Assembly: GCF_016862215.1 (NCBI RefSeq)
Contig: NZ_BOMN01000006.1
Coordinates: 1 to 43,309 of the forward strand
DNA from: Winogradskya humida
GTDB taxonomy: Bacteria > Actinomycetota > Actinomycetes > Mycobacteriales > Micromonosporaceae
Length of the DNA: 43,309 bases
Reading direction: 5' to 3'
The position numbers and the translations under genes were made by a program. Below, one piece after another: positions 24,264 through 36,052 of the stretch. Under the pieces are notes generated by a model. The model had not been told where the DNA came from. It made no database searches and was given only the letters and a program-made list of their open reading frames with translations. Within the stretch, counting starts at the first letter, position 1. Each line of letters begins with the position of its first letter.

Positions 24264-25244
24264 TCAGCAGGCCATCATCTCGGGGGTGACCGCGGCCTCG
24301 GTGTCGGGGATGCCGAGGTCACGGGCCCGCTTGTCGGCCAGGGCGAGCAGCCGGCGGATGCGGCCCGCGATCGCGTCCTTCGTCAGCGGCGGGTCCGCGA
24401 GAGCGCCCAGCTCCTCCAGGCTCGCCTGCCGGTGCTCCAGGCGGAGCTGACCGGCGGACGTCAGGTGGTTCGGGGCCTCCTCGGCGAGGATCTCCAGTGC
24501 GCGGGTGACCCGGGCGGCGGCGGCCACGGCGGCGCGCGCGGAGCGGCGGAGGTTGGCGTCGTCGAAGTTGGCGAGGCGGTTGGCGGTGGCGCGGACCTCA
24601 CGGCGTACGCGTCGCTCCTCCCAGGCGAGCACGCTGGAGTGCGCTCCTATGCGGGTGAGGAGCGCTGCGATCGCGTCTCCGTCCTTGATCACCACCCGGT
24701 CCACGCCGCGGACCTCGCGCTCCTTGGCGGTGATGCCGATGCGGCGGGCGGCGCCGCGCAGGGCCAGCGCCGCTTCGGGGCCCGGACAGGTGATCTCCAG
24801 CGCGCTGGAGCGGCCCGGCTCGGTCAGTGAGCCGTGGGCCATGAACGCGCCCCGCCACGCGGCGACCGCGCAGCAGACGTTCGCCGAGACCACGTGCGGG
24901 GGCAGGCCCCGCACCGGACGGCCGCGGACGTCGAGCAGGCCCGTCTGACGTGCCAGCGCCTCGCCGTCCTTCACGATGCGGACGATGTAGTGGCTGCCCT
25001 TGCGCAGGCCGCCCGACGCGAGGACGTGCACCTCGCTCGGGTAGCCGTACACATCGGCGATCTCCCGCCTCAGGCGCCGCGCGACCGCGCCGGTGTCCAG
25101 CTCCGCCTCGACGACCACCCGGCCGGAGACGATGTGCAGCCCGCCGGCGAAACGCAGCAGGGCGGCCATCTCCGCACGGCGGCAGCACGGCTTGGGTACG
25201 TCGACCCGGCTCAGCTCGTCCTTGACCGCTGCCGTCATCGCCAT
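24264..25244 (-). CDS. whiA: Sporulation/cell-division regulator WhiA
   Basis: A 326-residue DNA-binding regulator conserved in Gram-positive bacteria; in streptomycetes it acts with WhiB to switch aerial hyphae to sporulation septation. The N-terminal region ([39 protein letters not shown]) starts a degenerate LAGLIDADG homing-endonuclease-like domain with [10 protein letters not shown] and [28 protein letters not shown]. The C-terminal helix-turn-helix has [32 protein letters not shown], then [28 protein letters not shown]. It is third in rapZ-cuvA-whiA, 42 bp after cuvA. An ATG at 25238 (MTAAVKDEL) is an alternative start; AAGAGG lies 10 bases before 25244. Confidence 0.96.
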   Translation of the reverse strand: MAMTAAVKDELSRVDVPKPCCRRAEMAALLRFAGGLHIVSGRVVVEAELDTGAVARRLRREIADVYGYPSEVHVLASGGLRKGSHYIVRIVKDGEALARQTGLLDVRGRPVRGLPPHVVSANVCCAVAAWRGAFMAHGSLTEPGRSSALEITCPGPEAALALRGAARRIGITAKEREVRGVDRVVIKDGDAIAALLTRIGAHSSVLAWEERRVRREVRATANRLANFDDANLRRSARAAVAAAARVTRALEILAEEAPNHLTSAGQLRLEHRQASLEELGALADPPLTKDAIAGRIRRLLALADKRARDLGIPDTEAAVTPEMMAC

Positions 25245-25286
25245 CTCGAAGTCACCTCTTGCTTGTATCGCGGTACGCCAGTTGCT

Positions 25287-26297
25287 TTAACGATCGACTC
25301 CGAGTACCGGCACCAGTGCTGTGCCCAACGACTCAGGATCATGCTTGGGACTGCCATCGGCCACGGCCAGTGGCGCGAGGACCAGCCGGGCCCCGAGCGC
25401 CTCGGCCGCGCGGTGCACCGGGTCCGGTTCCCCCACCCACTTGGCGTCGGCGAGGACGGTGTCCACCCGCAGCGCCGGAAGGTACCAGTGCAGCGCTGCA
25501 AGGTGGTCGGCCACCGACAAACCGGCCGTCTCGTTGTCGGCCGCGAGGTTCAGCGTCACCAGCCGCCGCGCCGGGCTCGCCACGATCGCGTCCGCCAGCT
25601 CCGGCACGAGCAGATGCGGGAGCACGCTCGTGTACCAGCTGCCCGGTCCGAAGATCAGCCAGTCGGCGTCCCGGATGGCGTCCAGCGCGTCGGGACAGGC
25701 AGGCGGAGAAGCAGGCACTATGCGTACGTTTTCCACGTGACCGTTCGTGACGGCGACCGCATGCTGACCACTCACCGTGACCACATCATCGGGCAGCGCG
25801 GGATCTCCCCCACGGACGTCGGCCTCGATCCCGACCGCGTGGCAGGCCATCGGCAGGACCTTCCCCTTGGCGCCGACCATCCACCCGGCGTGCTGCAGCG
25901 CCTCGACCGGATCGCCGGTGAGCTCCATCAGGCCGAGCAGCAGGAGGTTTCCCACGGCGTGACCGGCGAGCGGGTCGTACGAGCCGGTCCGGCGATCCAC
26001 GTCGCTCTGCCGGCGGTCCGGGTTGTTGATCGGGGCGAACCGGTGCTGCATCAGCTTGACGGTGCTCTGATGGCCCGGCTCCTCGTCGGCGAGCGCCGCC
26101 AGCGCCATCCGCAGGTCACCCGGCGGGAGCTGGGCGTCCCGCTCGGCGCGCAGCCGGCCACTCGAGCCGCCGTTGTCACCGACCGTGACCACGGCGGTGA
26201 TGTCGAGGTCGAGCGCCGGCTCGCAGTGACGAAGCCCGCGCAGCGAGGCCGCCAGCCCGTGCCCGCCGCCGAACGCGACCACCTTGATGGGCCTCAT
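25287..26297 (-). CDS. cuvA: YvcK/CuvA (CofD-like) family protein
   Basis: A 336-residue protein of the gluconeogenesis-factor YvcK/CuvA family, related to CofD 2-phospho-L-lactate transferase. In mycobacteria the homologue affects polar growth and cell-wall synthesis, and in Bacillus it binds UDP-sugars. Motifs: VVAFGGGHGLAASLRGLR, VVTVGDNGGSSGRLR, PPGDLRMALAALA, HAVGNLLLLGLMELTGDPVEAL, LIFGPGSWYTSVLPHLLVPELADAI and YLPALRVDTVLAD. The ATG overlaps the rapZ stop by four bases (ATGA), so it is translationally coupled. The symbol follows actinobacterial use; yvcK is equivalent. Confidence 0.95.
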   Translation of the reverse strand: MRPIKVVAFGGGHGLAASLRGLRHCEPALDLDITAVVTVGDNGGSSGRLRAERDAQLPPGDLRMALAALADEEPGHQSTVKLMQHRFAPINNPDRRQSDVDRRTGSYDPLAGHAVGNLLLLGLMELTGDPVEALQHAGWMVGAKGKVLPMACHAVGIEADVRGGDPALPDDVVTVSGQHAVAVTNGHVENVRIVPASPPACPDALDAIRDADWLIFGPGSWYTSVLPHLLVPELADAIVASPARRLVTLNLAADNETAGLSVADHLAALHWYLPALRVDTVLADAKWVGEPDPVHRAAEALGARLVLAPLAVADGSPKHDPESLGTALVPVLGVDR

Positions 26298-27202
26298 TCG
26301 CGGCCCAGGTCGCGGTGGGACGAGTGGGCGGACAGGCGGATGTCGCGCAGGCGGGAGGTCAACTCCTCGGCGATAGCGACGCTGCGGTGCTTCCCGCCGG
26401 TGCAGCCCACGGCGACGGTCAGGTAACGCTTACCCTCCCGCTCGAACCCGGGCGCGGTGGCGGCGATCAGGCCCGCGTAGGTGCCCACGAAGTCGTTGGC
26501 GCCTTCCTGCCCGAGGACGTAGTTGCTGACGCCCTCCTCCAGACCGGTGTGCTCCCGCAGCTCCGGCACCCAGAACGGGTTCGGGAGGAACCTGGCATCC
26601 AGCACATAATCCGCATCCGGCGGCAGCCCGTACTTGAACCCGAACGACAACACGGTGATCCGCAGCCGGCGCGCATCCTCCCCGCCGAACAACTCCTCCA
26701 CCCGCCGCCGGAGCTGGTTCACGTTCAGGTGACTGGTGTCAATGATCACGTCAGCCTGCTCGCGCGCCTCCTCGAGCAGCTTCCGCTCCGCAGCGATACC
26801 GTCCGACAACCGTCCGTCACCCTGCAACGGATGCGACCGGCGCACCGACTCGAACCGGCGGATCAGCACCTCGTCATCGGCGTCGACGAACACGACCCGC
26901 GGCAGGAAACCGCGCTCTTTGAGCACCCGCACCGCCCCGGCCAGGTCGGTCGAGAAGGCCCGGCTCCGGACATCCAGCACCATGGCCGTACGCCGGGCAG
27001 CCCCACCGGCGGCGAACGCCAACTGGGCCATGTCCAGCATCAACGCCTGGGGCAGATTGTCGACGACATAGAAGCCGACGTTCTCCAGGGCACGGGCGAC
27101 CGTACTACGGCCACCACCGGAAACCCCGGTCACCACCACGAGGTCGACACTCTCCTCGTCCGGCGCCGGCTCCGGAACGAACTCCGGCATCGACTCGGTC
27201 AC
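26294..27202 (-). CDS. rapZ: RapZ-family nucleotide-binding protein
   Basis: A 302-residue RapZ/YvcJ P-loop protein. In E. coli RapZ is an RNase adaptor sensing glucosamine 6-phosphate; in actinobacteria the role is less clear. The Walker A-like loop is VVTGVSGGGRSTVARAL, with Arg at the usual Lys, as is common in actinobacterial members. Walker B is near RVVFVDADDEVLIRRFESVRRSHPL. The C-terminal domain has LSFGFKYGLPPDADYVLDARFLPNPFWVPELREHTG and VAVGCTGGKHRSVAIAEEL. The first 18 residues are an acidic extension. The GTG follows AGGAGG. It heads rapZ-cuvA-whiA and is preceded by a 744-bp repeat-rich non-coding gap. Confidence 0.95.
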   Translation of the reverse strand: MTESMPEFVPEPAPDEESVDLVVVTGVSGGGRSTVARALENVGFYVVDNLPQALMLDMAQLAFAAGGAARRTAMVLDVRSRAFSTDLAGAVRVLKERGFLPRVVFVDADDEVLIRRFESVRRSHPLQGDGRLSDGIAAERKLLEEAREQADVIIDTSHLNVNQLRRRVEELFGGEDARRLRITVLSFGFKYGLPPDADYVLDARFLPNPFWVPELREHTGLEEGVSNYVLGQEGANDFVGTYAGLIAATAPGFEREGKRYLTVAVGCTGGKHRSVAIAEELTSRLRDIRLSAHSSHRDLGRE

Positions 27203-27946
27203 GCACTTCCTCCTGGACAGAACTGCTACCCGCTATGACTGCCGGCCCACCCGGCCCTACTCACCCCGGCGTTTCGCACCCCGGCGTTTCGCACCCCGGC
27301 GTTTCGCACCCCGGCCCTGCTCACCCCTGCGTTGCTAACCCGGCGTTACTCACCCCGGGTCCTACTCACCCCGGCCGCGCATTCGCCGTGAGCCAACCGG
27401 AGCCTGAGCCAACCGGAGCGTGAGCCGCCCGAAGAAGGTCACCCACCGCGGGTGGACACTGCATCCTAGGCCGAAGCAACCACCCTTGGCCGCCGGACAT
27501 GATGTCCGCTACCCGATCGGCCAAACCGCCCGCCCGAGATCACCCGGCCACGTTTCCCACCCACCGCCTCAACAGCAAAACCAGACATCCCTATTCCGTA
27601 CGCCCAGCTCACCACCCGTATCGAACCAACGCCACACAGCAACCACAGCGACGGCCCCACCTGCACCATCAGCCCCACGTCACCCCCGAACCACGGCGCC
27701 CTCAGCCGGCAGCCTCGACGGGGCCGCCCCTCAACTCCCACCTGGGTCAGTCTTGGAGGCCGCGCCCCACCCGGCCCTCAGTCCCCGCCGCGGTCAGCCT
27801 TGACGGGCGCCGGAGCCCTCAGCCCCCGCTGCTAACAGCCTTGACGGGCGCCGGAGCCCTCAGCCCCCGCCGCTATCAGCCTTGACGGGCGCCCCGGCCC
27901 TCAGCCCCGCCGTCGTCAGGTTTTGACGGGTGCGCCCCACCCGGCC
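27203..27946. other. Repeat-rich intergenic region between rapZ and uvrC
   Basis: 744 bp without a supported gene. It contains a 15-bp tandem array next to the rapZ start (27247-27380), a C-rich middle (about 27400-27690) whose open frames are Pro/His/Thr-rich and not convincing, and the uvrC 3' array of about 41-bp units. The rapZ promoter must lie in its low-numbered part. I could not place -10/-35 boxes. Confidence 0.7.
27247..27380. repeat. 15-bp tandem array upstream of rapZ
   Basis: About nine units related to GCACCCCGGCGTTTC. Three consecutive units (27261-27305) are identical apart from the first base; flanking units are diverged. The array begins 45 bp upstream of the rapZ GTG, so it probably overlaps the promoter or 5' leader. 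Confidence 0.8.
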
Positions 27947-27960
27947 TCAGCTCCCGCCGT
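27690..27960 (-). repeat. About 41-bp tandem array seeded on the uvrC stop codon
   Basis: Six to seven diverged units. The TGA-containing core (minus strand GGCGGGRGCTGAGG) recurs with its TGA at 27949 (the true uvrC stop), 27903, 27862, 27821, 27780, 27733 and 27704, so spacings are 46, 41, 41, 41, 47 and 29. Each unit also carries a CGCCCGTCAAGGCT-like half. The coding 3' end of uvrC is thus the first unit. Confidence 0.85.
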
Positions 27961-30130
27961 CGGCGGGCTCGGCGGCGCGCTGGACAGGCTGGTCCTCGGC
28001 GATCACGGGGACGGGCGTCGGCGGCGGCACCGGTGGCCGGGCAACTCTCGTCCTCGCGGCCCCCGCCTTGGTCCGCCCGGCACCACCCGCCGCATCGCCC
28101 ACCGCGCCACCCGCCGCACCACCACCATCGCCGTCCGCCATCTCCCCCGCCGATGCATCCTGCATGCCACCGCCCGGCTTGGGCGCATCGCCCGCGAGCG
28201 AGGCGAGAACAGCCTCCGCGGTCCGGCGACCGATTCCGGGGACCTCGGTGATCTCCTCCGGCGTGGCCTGGCCGAGCTTCTTGAGGGAGCCGAAGTGCCG
28301 GAGCAGCGCCTTGCGCCGCGTCTCCCCCAGCCCGGGGACATTGTCCAGCGCGGAAGCCGTCATCCGCTTGGAGCGCCGCTCCCGGTGGAACGTGATGGCG
28401 AAGCGGTGCGCCTCGTCGCGTACCCGTTGGAGCAGGTAGAGGGATTCTGACGTGCGCGGGAGGATGACCGGGAAGTCCTCGCCCGGGACCCACACCTCCT
28501 CGAGCCGTTTCGCCAGGCCGCACAGCGCGACGTCGGTGATCCCCAGATCGGACAGGACCGCGGCGACCGCATTGACCTGGGGCTGCCCGCCGTCGACCAC
28601 GACGAGCTGCGGCGGGTAGGCGAACCGGCGCGGCTTGCCCGTGAGCGGGTCGATGCCGGGCAGCTCGTTGGTGGCCACCTCGCCGTCGACCTCGACGGCG
28701 GCGGATTCGACGGCATCGGGCTGGGCTTTGTAGCGGCCGAAGCGGCGGCGCATGACCTCGCTCATGGCGGCGAGGTCGTCGAGGCCGGTGCCGTCGGGGT
28801 TGCCGCGGACCGAGAAGCGGCGGTATTCACTCTTGCGGGGCAGGCCGTCCTCGAAGACGACCATGCTGGCGACGACGTCGGTGCCCTGGATGTGGGAGAC
28901 GTCGAAGCATTCGATGCGCAGTGGGGCGGAGTCCATGGCGAGGGCTTCGGCGATCTCGTCGAGGGCCTTGCTGCGGGTGGTGAGGTCGCCGGCGCGGCGC
29001 AGTTTGTGGCGTTGCAGGGACTCGCCGGCGTTGCGGGCGACCGTTTCGAGCAGGGAGCGTTTGTCGCCGCGTTGCGGGATGCGCAGGGAGACGCGGCTGC
29101 CGCGGTGCTCGGAGAGCCAGTTCTCCAGGGCGACGTGGTCCGGGGGGAGCTCGGGGACGAGCAGCTCGCGGGGGACGTCGTTCTCGCCGTGCTCGTCGCC
29201 GTAGACCTGGGTGCAGAAGTGGTGGACAAGATCGCCGGTGGTGAGGTCCTCGACCTTGTCGACGACCCAGCCGCGCTGGCCGCGGACCCGGCCGTCGCGG
29301 ACGTGGAAGACCTGGACGGCGGCTTCGAGGGGGTCTTCGGCGAAGGCGACCACGTCGGCGTCGGTGCCGTCGCCGAGGACGACGGTCTGCTTCTCCATGG
29401 CTTTGCGCAGCGCGGCGATGTCGTCGCGCAGGCGGGCCGCTTTTTCGAACTCGAGCTGCTCGGAGGCGTCGAGCATGTCGCGCTCGAGGCGTTTGACGAA
29501 GGCGTCGGTGCGCCCGGCCATGAAGTCGCAGAAATCATCGACGATGGCGCGGTGCTGCTCGGCGCTGACCGTGCCGACGCAGGGCGCGGAGCATTTGCCG
29601 ATATAGCCGAGCAGGCAGGGGCGCCCGATCTGGCCGGACCGTTTGAAGACGCCGGCCGAGCAGGTGCGGGCCGGGAAGACCCGCAGGAGGAGATCCAGGG
29701 TTTCCCGGATCGCCCAGGCATGACTGTACGGCCCGAAGTAACGGACGCCCTTACGCTTGGCGCCCCGCATGACCTGCAGGCGGGGGTATTCCTCGTTCAG
29801 CGTCACGGCGAGGAACGGGTACGACTTGTCGTCGCGGTATTTGACGTTGAACCGGGGGTCGAACTCCTTGATCCAGGAGAACTCGAGCTGCAGCGCTTCG
29901 ACCTCGCTGGCGACGGTCACCCAGTCGACGGCGGAGGCCGTGGTGACCATCTGCTGGGTGCGCGCGTGCAGGGTCCACGTGTCGGCGAAGTAGGAATTCA
30001 GCCGGCTGCGGAGGCTCTTGGCCTTGCCGACGTAGATGACGCGGCCGGTCGGATCACGGAAGCGGTAGACACCGGGAGCGTCCGGAATGGTCCCGGGCGC
30101 CGGACGGTAGCTGGACGGGTCAGGCACCAC
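27947..30130 (-). CDS. uvrC: Excinuclease ABC subunit UvrC
   Basis: A 727-residue nucleotide-excision-repair nuclease that makes the dual incisions with UvrB. The GIY-YIG domain spans about residues 15-95 ([29 protein letters not shown]). A Cys-rich region follows ([30 protein letters not shown]). The UVR/UvrB-interacting domain lies around 200-240. The RNase H-like C-terminal nuclease has [24 protein letters not shown] and [13 protein letters not shown]. Two helix-hairpin-helix motifs are [22 protein letters not shown] and [14 protein letters not shown]. Beyond these is a tail of about 80 residues rich in Ala, Gly, Pro and Asp, longer than usual, ending in the stop that seeds a tandem array. 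GTG start; a second GTG is adjacent. Confidence 0.96.
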   Translation of the reverse strand: MVPDPSSYRPAPGTIPDAPGVYRFRDPTGRVIYVGKAKSLRSRLNSYFADTWTLHARTQQMVTTASAVDWVTVASEVEALQLEFSWIKEFDPRFNVKYRDDKSYPFLAVTLNEEYPRLQVMRGAKRKGVRYFGPYSHAWAIRETLDLLLRVFPARTCSAGVFKRSGQIGRPCLLGYIGKCSAPCVGTVSAEQHRAIVDDFCDFMAGRTDAFVKRLERDMLDASEQLEFEKAARLRDDIAALRKAMEKQTVVLGDGTDADVVAFAEDPLEAAVQVFHVRDGRVRGQRGWVVDKVEDLTTGDLVHHFCTQVYGDEHGENDVPRELLVPELPPDHVALENWLSEHRGSRVSLRIPQRGDKRSLLETVARNAGESLQRHKLRRAGDLTTRSKALDEIAEALAMDSAPLRIECFDVSHIQGTDVVASMVVFEDGLPRKSEYRRFSVRGNPDGTGLDDLAAMSEVMRRRFGRYKAQPDAVESAAVEVDGEVATNELPGIDPLTGKPRRFAYPPQLVVVDGGQPQVNAVAAVLSDLGITDVALCGLAKRLEEVWVPGEDFPVILPRTSESLYLLQRVRDEAHRFAITFHRERRSKRMTASALDNVPGLGETRRKALLRHFGSLKKLGQATPEEITEVPGIGRRTAEAVLASLAGDAPKPGGGMQDASAGEMADGDGGGAAGGAVGDAAGGAGRTKAGAARTRVARPPVPPPTPVPVIAEDQPVQRAAEPADGGS

Positions 30131-30166
30131 TCCACACTAGTGCGACCCTCTGACATGATTTCCGGA

Positions 30167-30206
30167 CCGGAGGCCCGTTGCCGCCGCCACGGCGTCGGGC
30201 CTCCGG
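30167..30206 (-). terminator. Hairpin downstream of the Rieske gene
   Basis: A perfect 11-bp stem CCGGAGGCCCG (30167-30177) with its complement at 30196-30206 and further GC pairing in the loop. It lies about 100 bp after the Rieske stop and 37 bp before the uvrC start, and probably separates the two transcripts. No T-tract. Confidence 0.6.
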
Positions 30207-30302
30207 CCACCGGGCGATCGCGACAGCGCCGACAGCGCGATGAGAATGGGACCGGCCACCTCGGCAGGGGTCATGGCCGGCCCCAGGTCCTCACGCCGAT
30301 CG

Positions 30303-30848
30303 TCAGGCCGCGACGATGTTGTCGCCGTCCACCTTGACCTTGGTCTCGGGCAGCGCCTTCTTGGCCGGTCCGGCCGTCGGCGAGCCGTCTTTGATGGAGA
30401 AGAAGCTGCCGTGGCACGGGCAGGCGATCTGGCCGCCGTCGACCTTGTTGACCGGGCAGCCCTGGTGCGTACAGATCTTGCTGAAGGCCTTGAACTCGCC
30501 GGCCGTGGGTTGCGTGATGACGTAGTCACCCTTGATGATGCCGCCGCCCTCGGGCACGTCGGCGACCGCCGCGAGGGTCTCGCCGCCACCCGAGGAGTCG
30601 CCCCCGCCGGCCGGGTCCGCGGTCGCACTGCCGGCCGGTGCCGGGTTGTTGCTGAAGTCGCCGCCGTTGGAGCCGGTGGTCCCGGAGCTGGTGCTGGTGT
30701 CGGTGCCGCAGGCGGCGAGGAGGCACCCGGCGCCGAGCGCTCCGGCGCCCACGAGCACGACGCGCCGGGAGGTGGCCGTCGAGGTGCCTGCGGCCTTCTC
30801 GTCGGTGCCCGTGATCTCGGTGTCGGGCCTCGTCTGCACGTCAGTCAT
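30303..30848 (-). CDS. Tat-exported Rieske (2Fe-2S) lipoprotein
   Basis: A 181-residue electron-transfer-type protein. The N-terminus has a twin-arginine signal (TSRRVVLVGAGALGAGCLLAAC) ending in a lipobox (LLAAC), so the cofactor-loaded protein is probably exported by Tat and lipid-anchored. A Ser/Gly/Asn-rich linker of about 60 residues follows. The C-terminal Rieske domain has both cluster motifs, C-T-H-Q-G-C and C-P-C-H-G-S-F-F, and the TAGPAKKALPETKVKVDGDNIV tail typical of the small soluble Rieske family. No cytochrome b or oxygenase partner is adjacent, so its redox partner is unknown. It lies between uvrC and uvrA on the same strand with terminators on both sides. Confidence 0.92.
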   Translation of the reverse strand: MTDVQTRPDTEITGTDEKAAGTSTATSRRVVLVGAGALGAGCLLAACGTDTSTSSGTTGSNGGDFSNNPAPAGSATADPAGGGDSSGGGETLAAVADVPEGGGIIKGDYVITQPTAGEFKAFSKICTHQGCPVNKVDGGQIACPCHGSFFSIKDGSPTAGPAKKALPETKVKVDGDNIVAA

Positions 30849-31031
30849 CTGTTCGCCAAACCCTTCGATTACCCGCTGTTCCGCGTGATGACGTCACACG
30901 GCGTTGCTTGGATATACGCGCGCTCCGGCGATGTGGTTCATGCTCCACCGAGGAAATTATCCGCCCGGATACATAGATTTCCGGCACGTTTCCCCGGTGA
31001 GGAGCGGTCAAGCACCCCGAACCAGGCCGAA

Positions 31032-31076
31032 AGCAGCAACGCACGTCCCTCGTGAGGAGGAACGCGCGTTGTTGCT
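31032..31076 (-). terminator. Hairpin terminator downstream of uvrA
   Basis: A 15-bp stem (31032-31046 with 31062-31076), 13 Watson-Crick pairs plus wobble, around a loop that itself contains a CCTC/GAGG mini-hairpin. It lies about 50 bp after the uvrA stop. Confidence 0.65.
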
Positions 31077-31094
31077 GTGAGTTACCTGTGCTTT

Positions 31095-31125
31095 AAAGAA
31101 AAATCAGACGTGCCTCAAAGAACAA

Positions 31126-31131
<6 letters not shown>
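31095..31131 (-). repeat. 22-bp repeat seeded on the uvrA stop codon
   Basis: On the minus strand GTCTGATTGTTCTTT (31131-31117), containing the uvrA stop TGA, is repeated 22 bp downstream as GTCTGATTTTTCTTT (31109-31095) with one mismatch in 15. The copies are unusually T-rich for this genome and could also aid termination. Confidence 0.75.
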
Positions 31132-34089
<2,958 letters not shown>

Positions 34090-34174
34090 AGCCAGCCACT
34101 CCGTTTATGTGAAGACGATGGGCGCCGCCACCCTACGTTCGGGGTACGACATTTTTCCGCCAGCGAGGTACAGC

Positions 34175-34230
34175 GTCACGGGTCTGCCGGTCATTCCCGT
34201 CACCCCGTCGGGTAAACGATCGTCATCCCG
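34175..34230 (-). repeat. About 23-bp imperfect repeat at the 3' end of the membrane-protein gene
   Basis: On the minus strand the stop-containing CCCACGGGATGACG is echoed 23 bp further as CCGACGGGGTGACG, and more weakly after another 25 bp. It is an imperfect further example of stop-associated repetition. Nothing else is seen between uvrA and this gene. Confidence 0.45.
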
Positions 34231-36016
34231 TGGGGTGAAGCATCCCCCGCAGGTCCCAGAGCTGCACCCCGCCGACCTCCTTGGGCGCGAACCCGAGCAG
34301 GTCGGTGAGGATCGAAGCCATCAGTTCGTGGTTCGGCGCGTCCGGGGTGAGGACCACCACGGAGGCACGCCAGTAGGTGAGGTCGGTGAACGCCGCCGCA
34401 CGGTCGGCTTCGCTGATGACCGGTCTCCGACCGTACGCCCCCGCGATGCGCAGCAGGTCAGCGGTGGGTCGCGGGGCGGCGTTCCACGAGCCGGTGCGGT
34501 CGGCCTCGTTCGCCGGACCCATGAAGTATCCGCGCGGCACGGGATAGTCGAGGCCGGTGAGCGCGAACCAGCGCATCCCCGTACGCCCGGTCGTCACCTC
34601 CGGAAGCGGCACCGTGACGATGGTCTCGTCCTGATCGACGTACTCCCGCCAGATCCCCTGCGAGACGAACGGCGGCAGCGGCGGCGCGTCGACCACCGGC
34701 AACGGCTTGGGCAGCACGGGGACGACGGCGGCGACCATGCCGAGCCAGAACGCGATCCGGCGCCGGGGCCCGAGGACCGGCACCCGGTCGCAGGCCAGCG
34801 CGAGCAGGACGCCGATGATCGTGGTCGGCACCATCGCGAACCGGGTGACGCTGACCAGGTCGATGATCGGCACGTGCTGGACCAGCGCGAACGGCAGCGG
34901 GATGCCCGTGTCGACGCCGCCGGCCCGCAGCCGGGGCCCGAGAGAGGCGATCAACAGGACGAAGCCCGCGATCATCGCGGCGCGGGCGGCGAGCGTGCGC
35001 CACAGCATCACCCCGCAGACCACGAGCATGACCAGCATCGGCACGCCCCAGAACGAGTCGTCCTCGGTCGGGCTGACGCTCAGGGTCCGGGCGATGGCCC
35101 CGTTGCCGGCCAGCGACTGCCGCGCGTACGCACCGATCGCGAACAGGTCGGTGACGAACTTGCCCGGCTCGAACGGCTGCCCGCTGTAGCTCTGCGGCCC
35201 GGAGAACTGCCACCACAGCGGGTACGCGAGGAGCGCCAGCGCCGTGACACCCGCCACACCGAGCCCGAGGAGGAACCGCCGCGCCACTTCCCTGGCCTGC
35301 GCCAGGTTGAAACACGCATAGGCGACGACGAAGACGAACAGCGCCATCGCGGTGAAGAGCAGGACCTCCTCGTTGAGGAAGACCTGGACCACGACCAGCA
35401 GCCCGAGGATGACACCGCCGCGCACGATCCGCCCGGGCTCACGCAGCCGCAGCACCTGCCACACGATGAAGGGCACGACGAACTGGGCCACGAAGTTGAG
35501 GTGGCCGTTGGCGTGCGACACCATCGCCGGCGCGAAGCCGCACCACAGACCGCCGATCCAGGCCGCACGCCTGGACCGTACGAAATGGCGGGTAAAGACC
35601 CACCACCATGCCGCCGCTGTGCCCGCCAGACCGAGAGTGAGCAGCAGGACCAGCGAGAGCCCCGGGCCGAAGAAGTGGGTTATCGGGGCAAAAGGCACGG
35701 TCAGCGCCAGCACCGACGTGTTGGCCATCAGGTTGACGCCGTCCGGCACGTTCATCCGGTCGGTGAAGAACGGGTTGTCGCCGTGGAAGACGACCCGCTC
35801 GCCGTGCGCCAGCACGAACAGGAAGAAGCCGTGGTCGTCGTCGTTGGAGGCGAGCACCCGCCCGGACGGGCTGATCCACAGCTGGATCATGACGACCACA
35901 GCGAGCACCGGATAGCTGAGCAGCGCCCAGAGACTCCCGAGGCCACGACGGGTGCGTGGCTCGGGTGTCAGCTGTTCAGCGGGGGCCGGGCTGACCTCTT
36001 CCTCGATCGTGGGCAT
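34223..36016 (-). CDS. Polytopic membrane protein, GT-C glycosyltransferase-like
   Basis: A 597-residue integral membrane protein. A Pro/Glu-rich cytoplasmic N-terminus (about 30 residues) precedes about 11 membrane helices. The first extracytoplasmic loop contains SNDDDHGFFLFVLAHGERVVFHGDNPFFTDRMNVPDGVNLM, and acidic pairs in this loop are typical of GT-C glycosyltransferases that use polyprenyl-phosphate sugars. A C-terminal extracytoplasmic domain of about 170 residues lacks membrane helices (ETIVTVPLPEVTTG...GGVQLWDLRG). I do not recognise a named family, so the GT-C assignment is inferred from topology and loop acidity. It is monocistronic, between uvrA and rsgA on the same strand. Confidence 0.7.
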   Translation of the reverse strand: MPTIEEEVSPAPAEQLTPEPRTRRGLGSLWALLSYPVLAVVVMIQLWISPSGRVLASNDDDHGFFLFVLAHGERVVFHGDNPFFTDRMNVPDGVNLMANTSVLALTVPFAPITHFFGPGLSLVLLLTLGLAGTAAAWWWVFTRHFVRSRRAAWIGGLWCGFAPAMVSHANGHLNFVAQFVVPFIVWQVLRLREPGRIVRGGVILGLLVVVQVFLNEEVLLFTAMALFVFVVAYACFNLAQAREVARRFLLGLGVAGVTALALLAYPLWWQFSGPQSYSGQPFEPGKFVTDLFAIGAYARQSLAGNGAIARTLSVSPTEDDSFWGVPMLVMLVVCGVMLWRTLAARAAMIAGFVLLIASLGPRLRAGGVDTGIPLPFALVQHVPIIDLVSVTRFAMVPTTIIGVLLALACDRVPVLGPRRRIAFWLGMVAAVVPVLPKPLPVVDAPPLPPFVSQGIWREYVDQDETIVTVPLPEVTTGRTGMRWFALTGLDYPVPRGYFMGPANEADRTGSWNAAPRPTADLLRIAGAYGRRPVISEADRAAAFTDLTYWRASVVVLTPDAPNHELMASILTDLLGFAPKEVGGVQLWDLRGMLHPTG

Positions 36017-36052
36017 CCCGGCATCTTGCCAGAGGACCGTGTTTCCTCAGCG

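Noticed and set aside
27235..27423. Small Pro/His-rich plus-strand frame (repeat HPGVS) upstream of rapZ
   Set aside because: It is the translation of the 15-bp array, with no convincing start context or continuation beyond the repeat.
27690..27960. Possible CRISPR array
   Set aside because: Units are contiguous, diverged and without unique spacers. The same holds for the other arrays in the window, and no cas gene is present.
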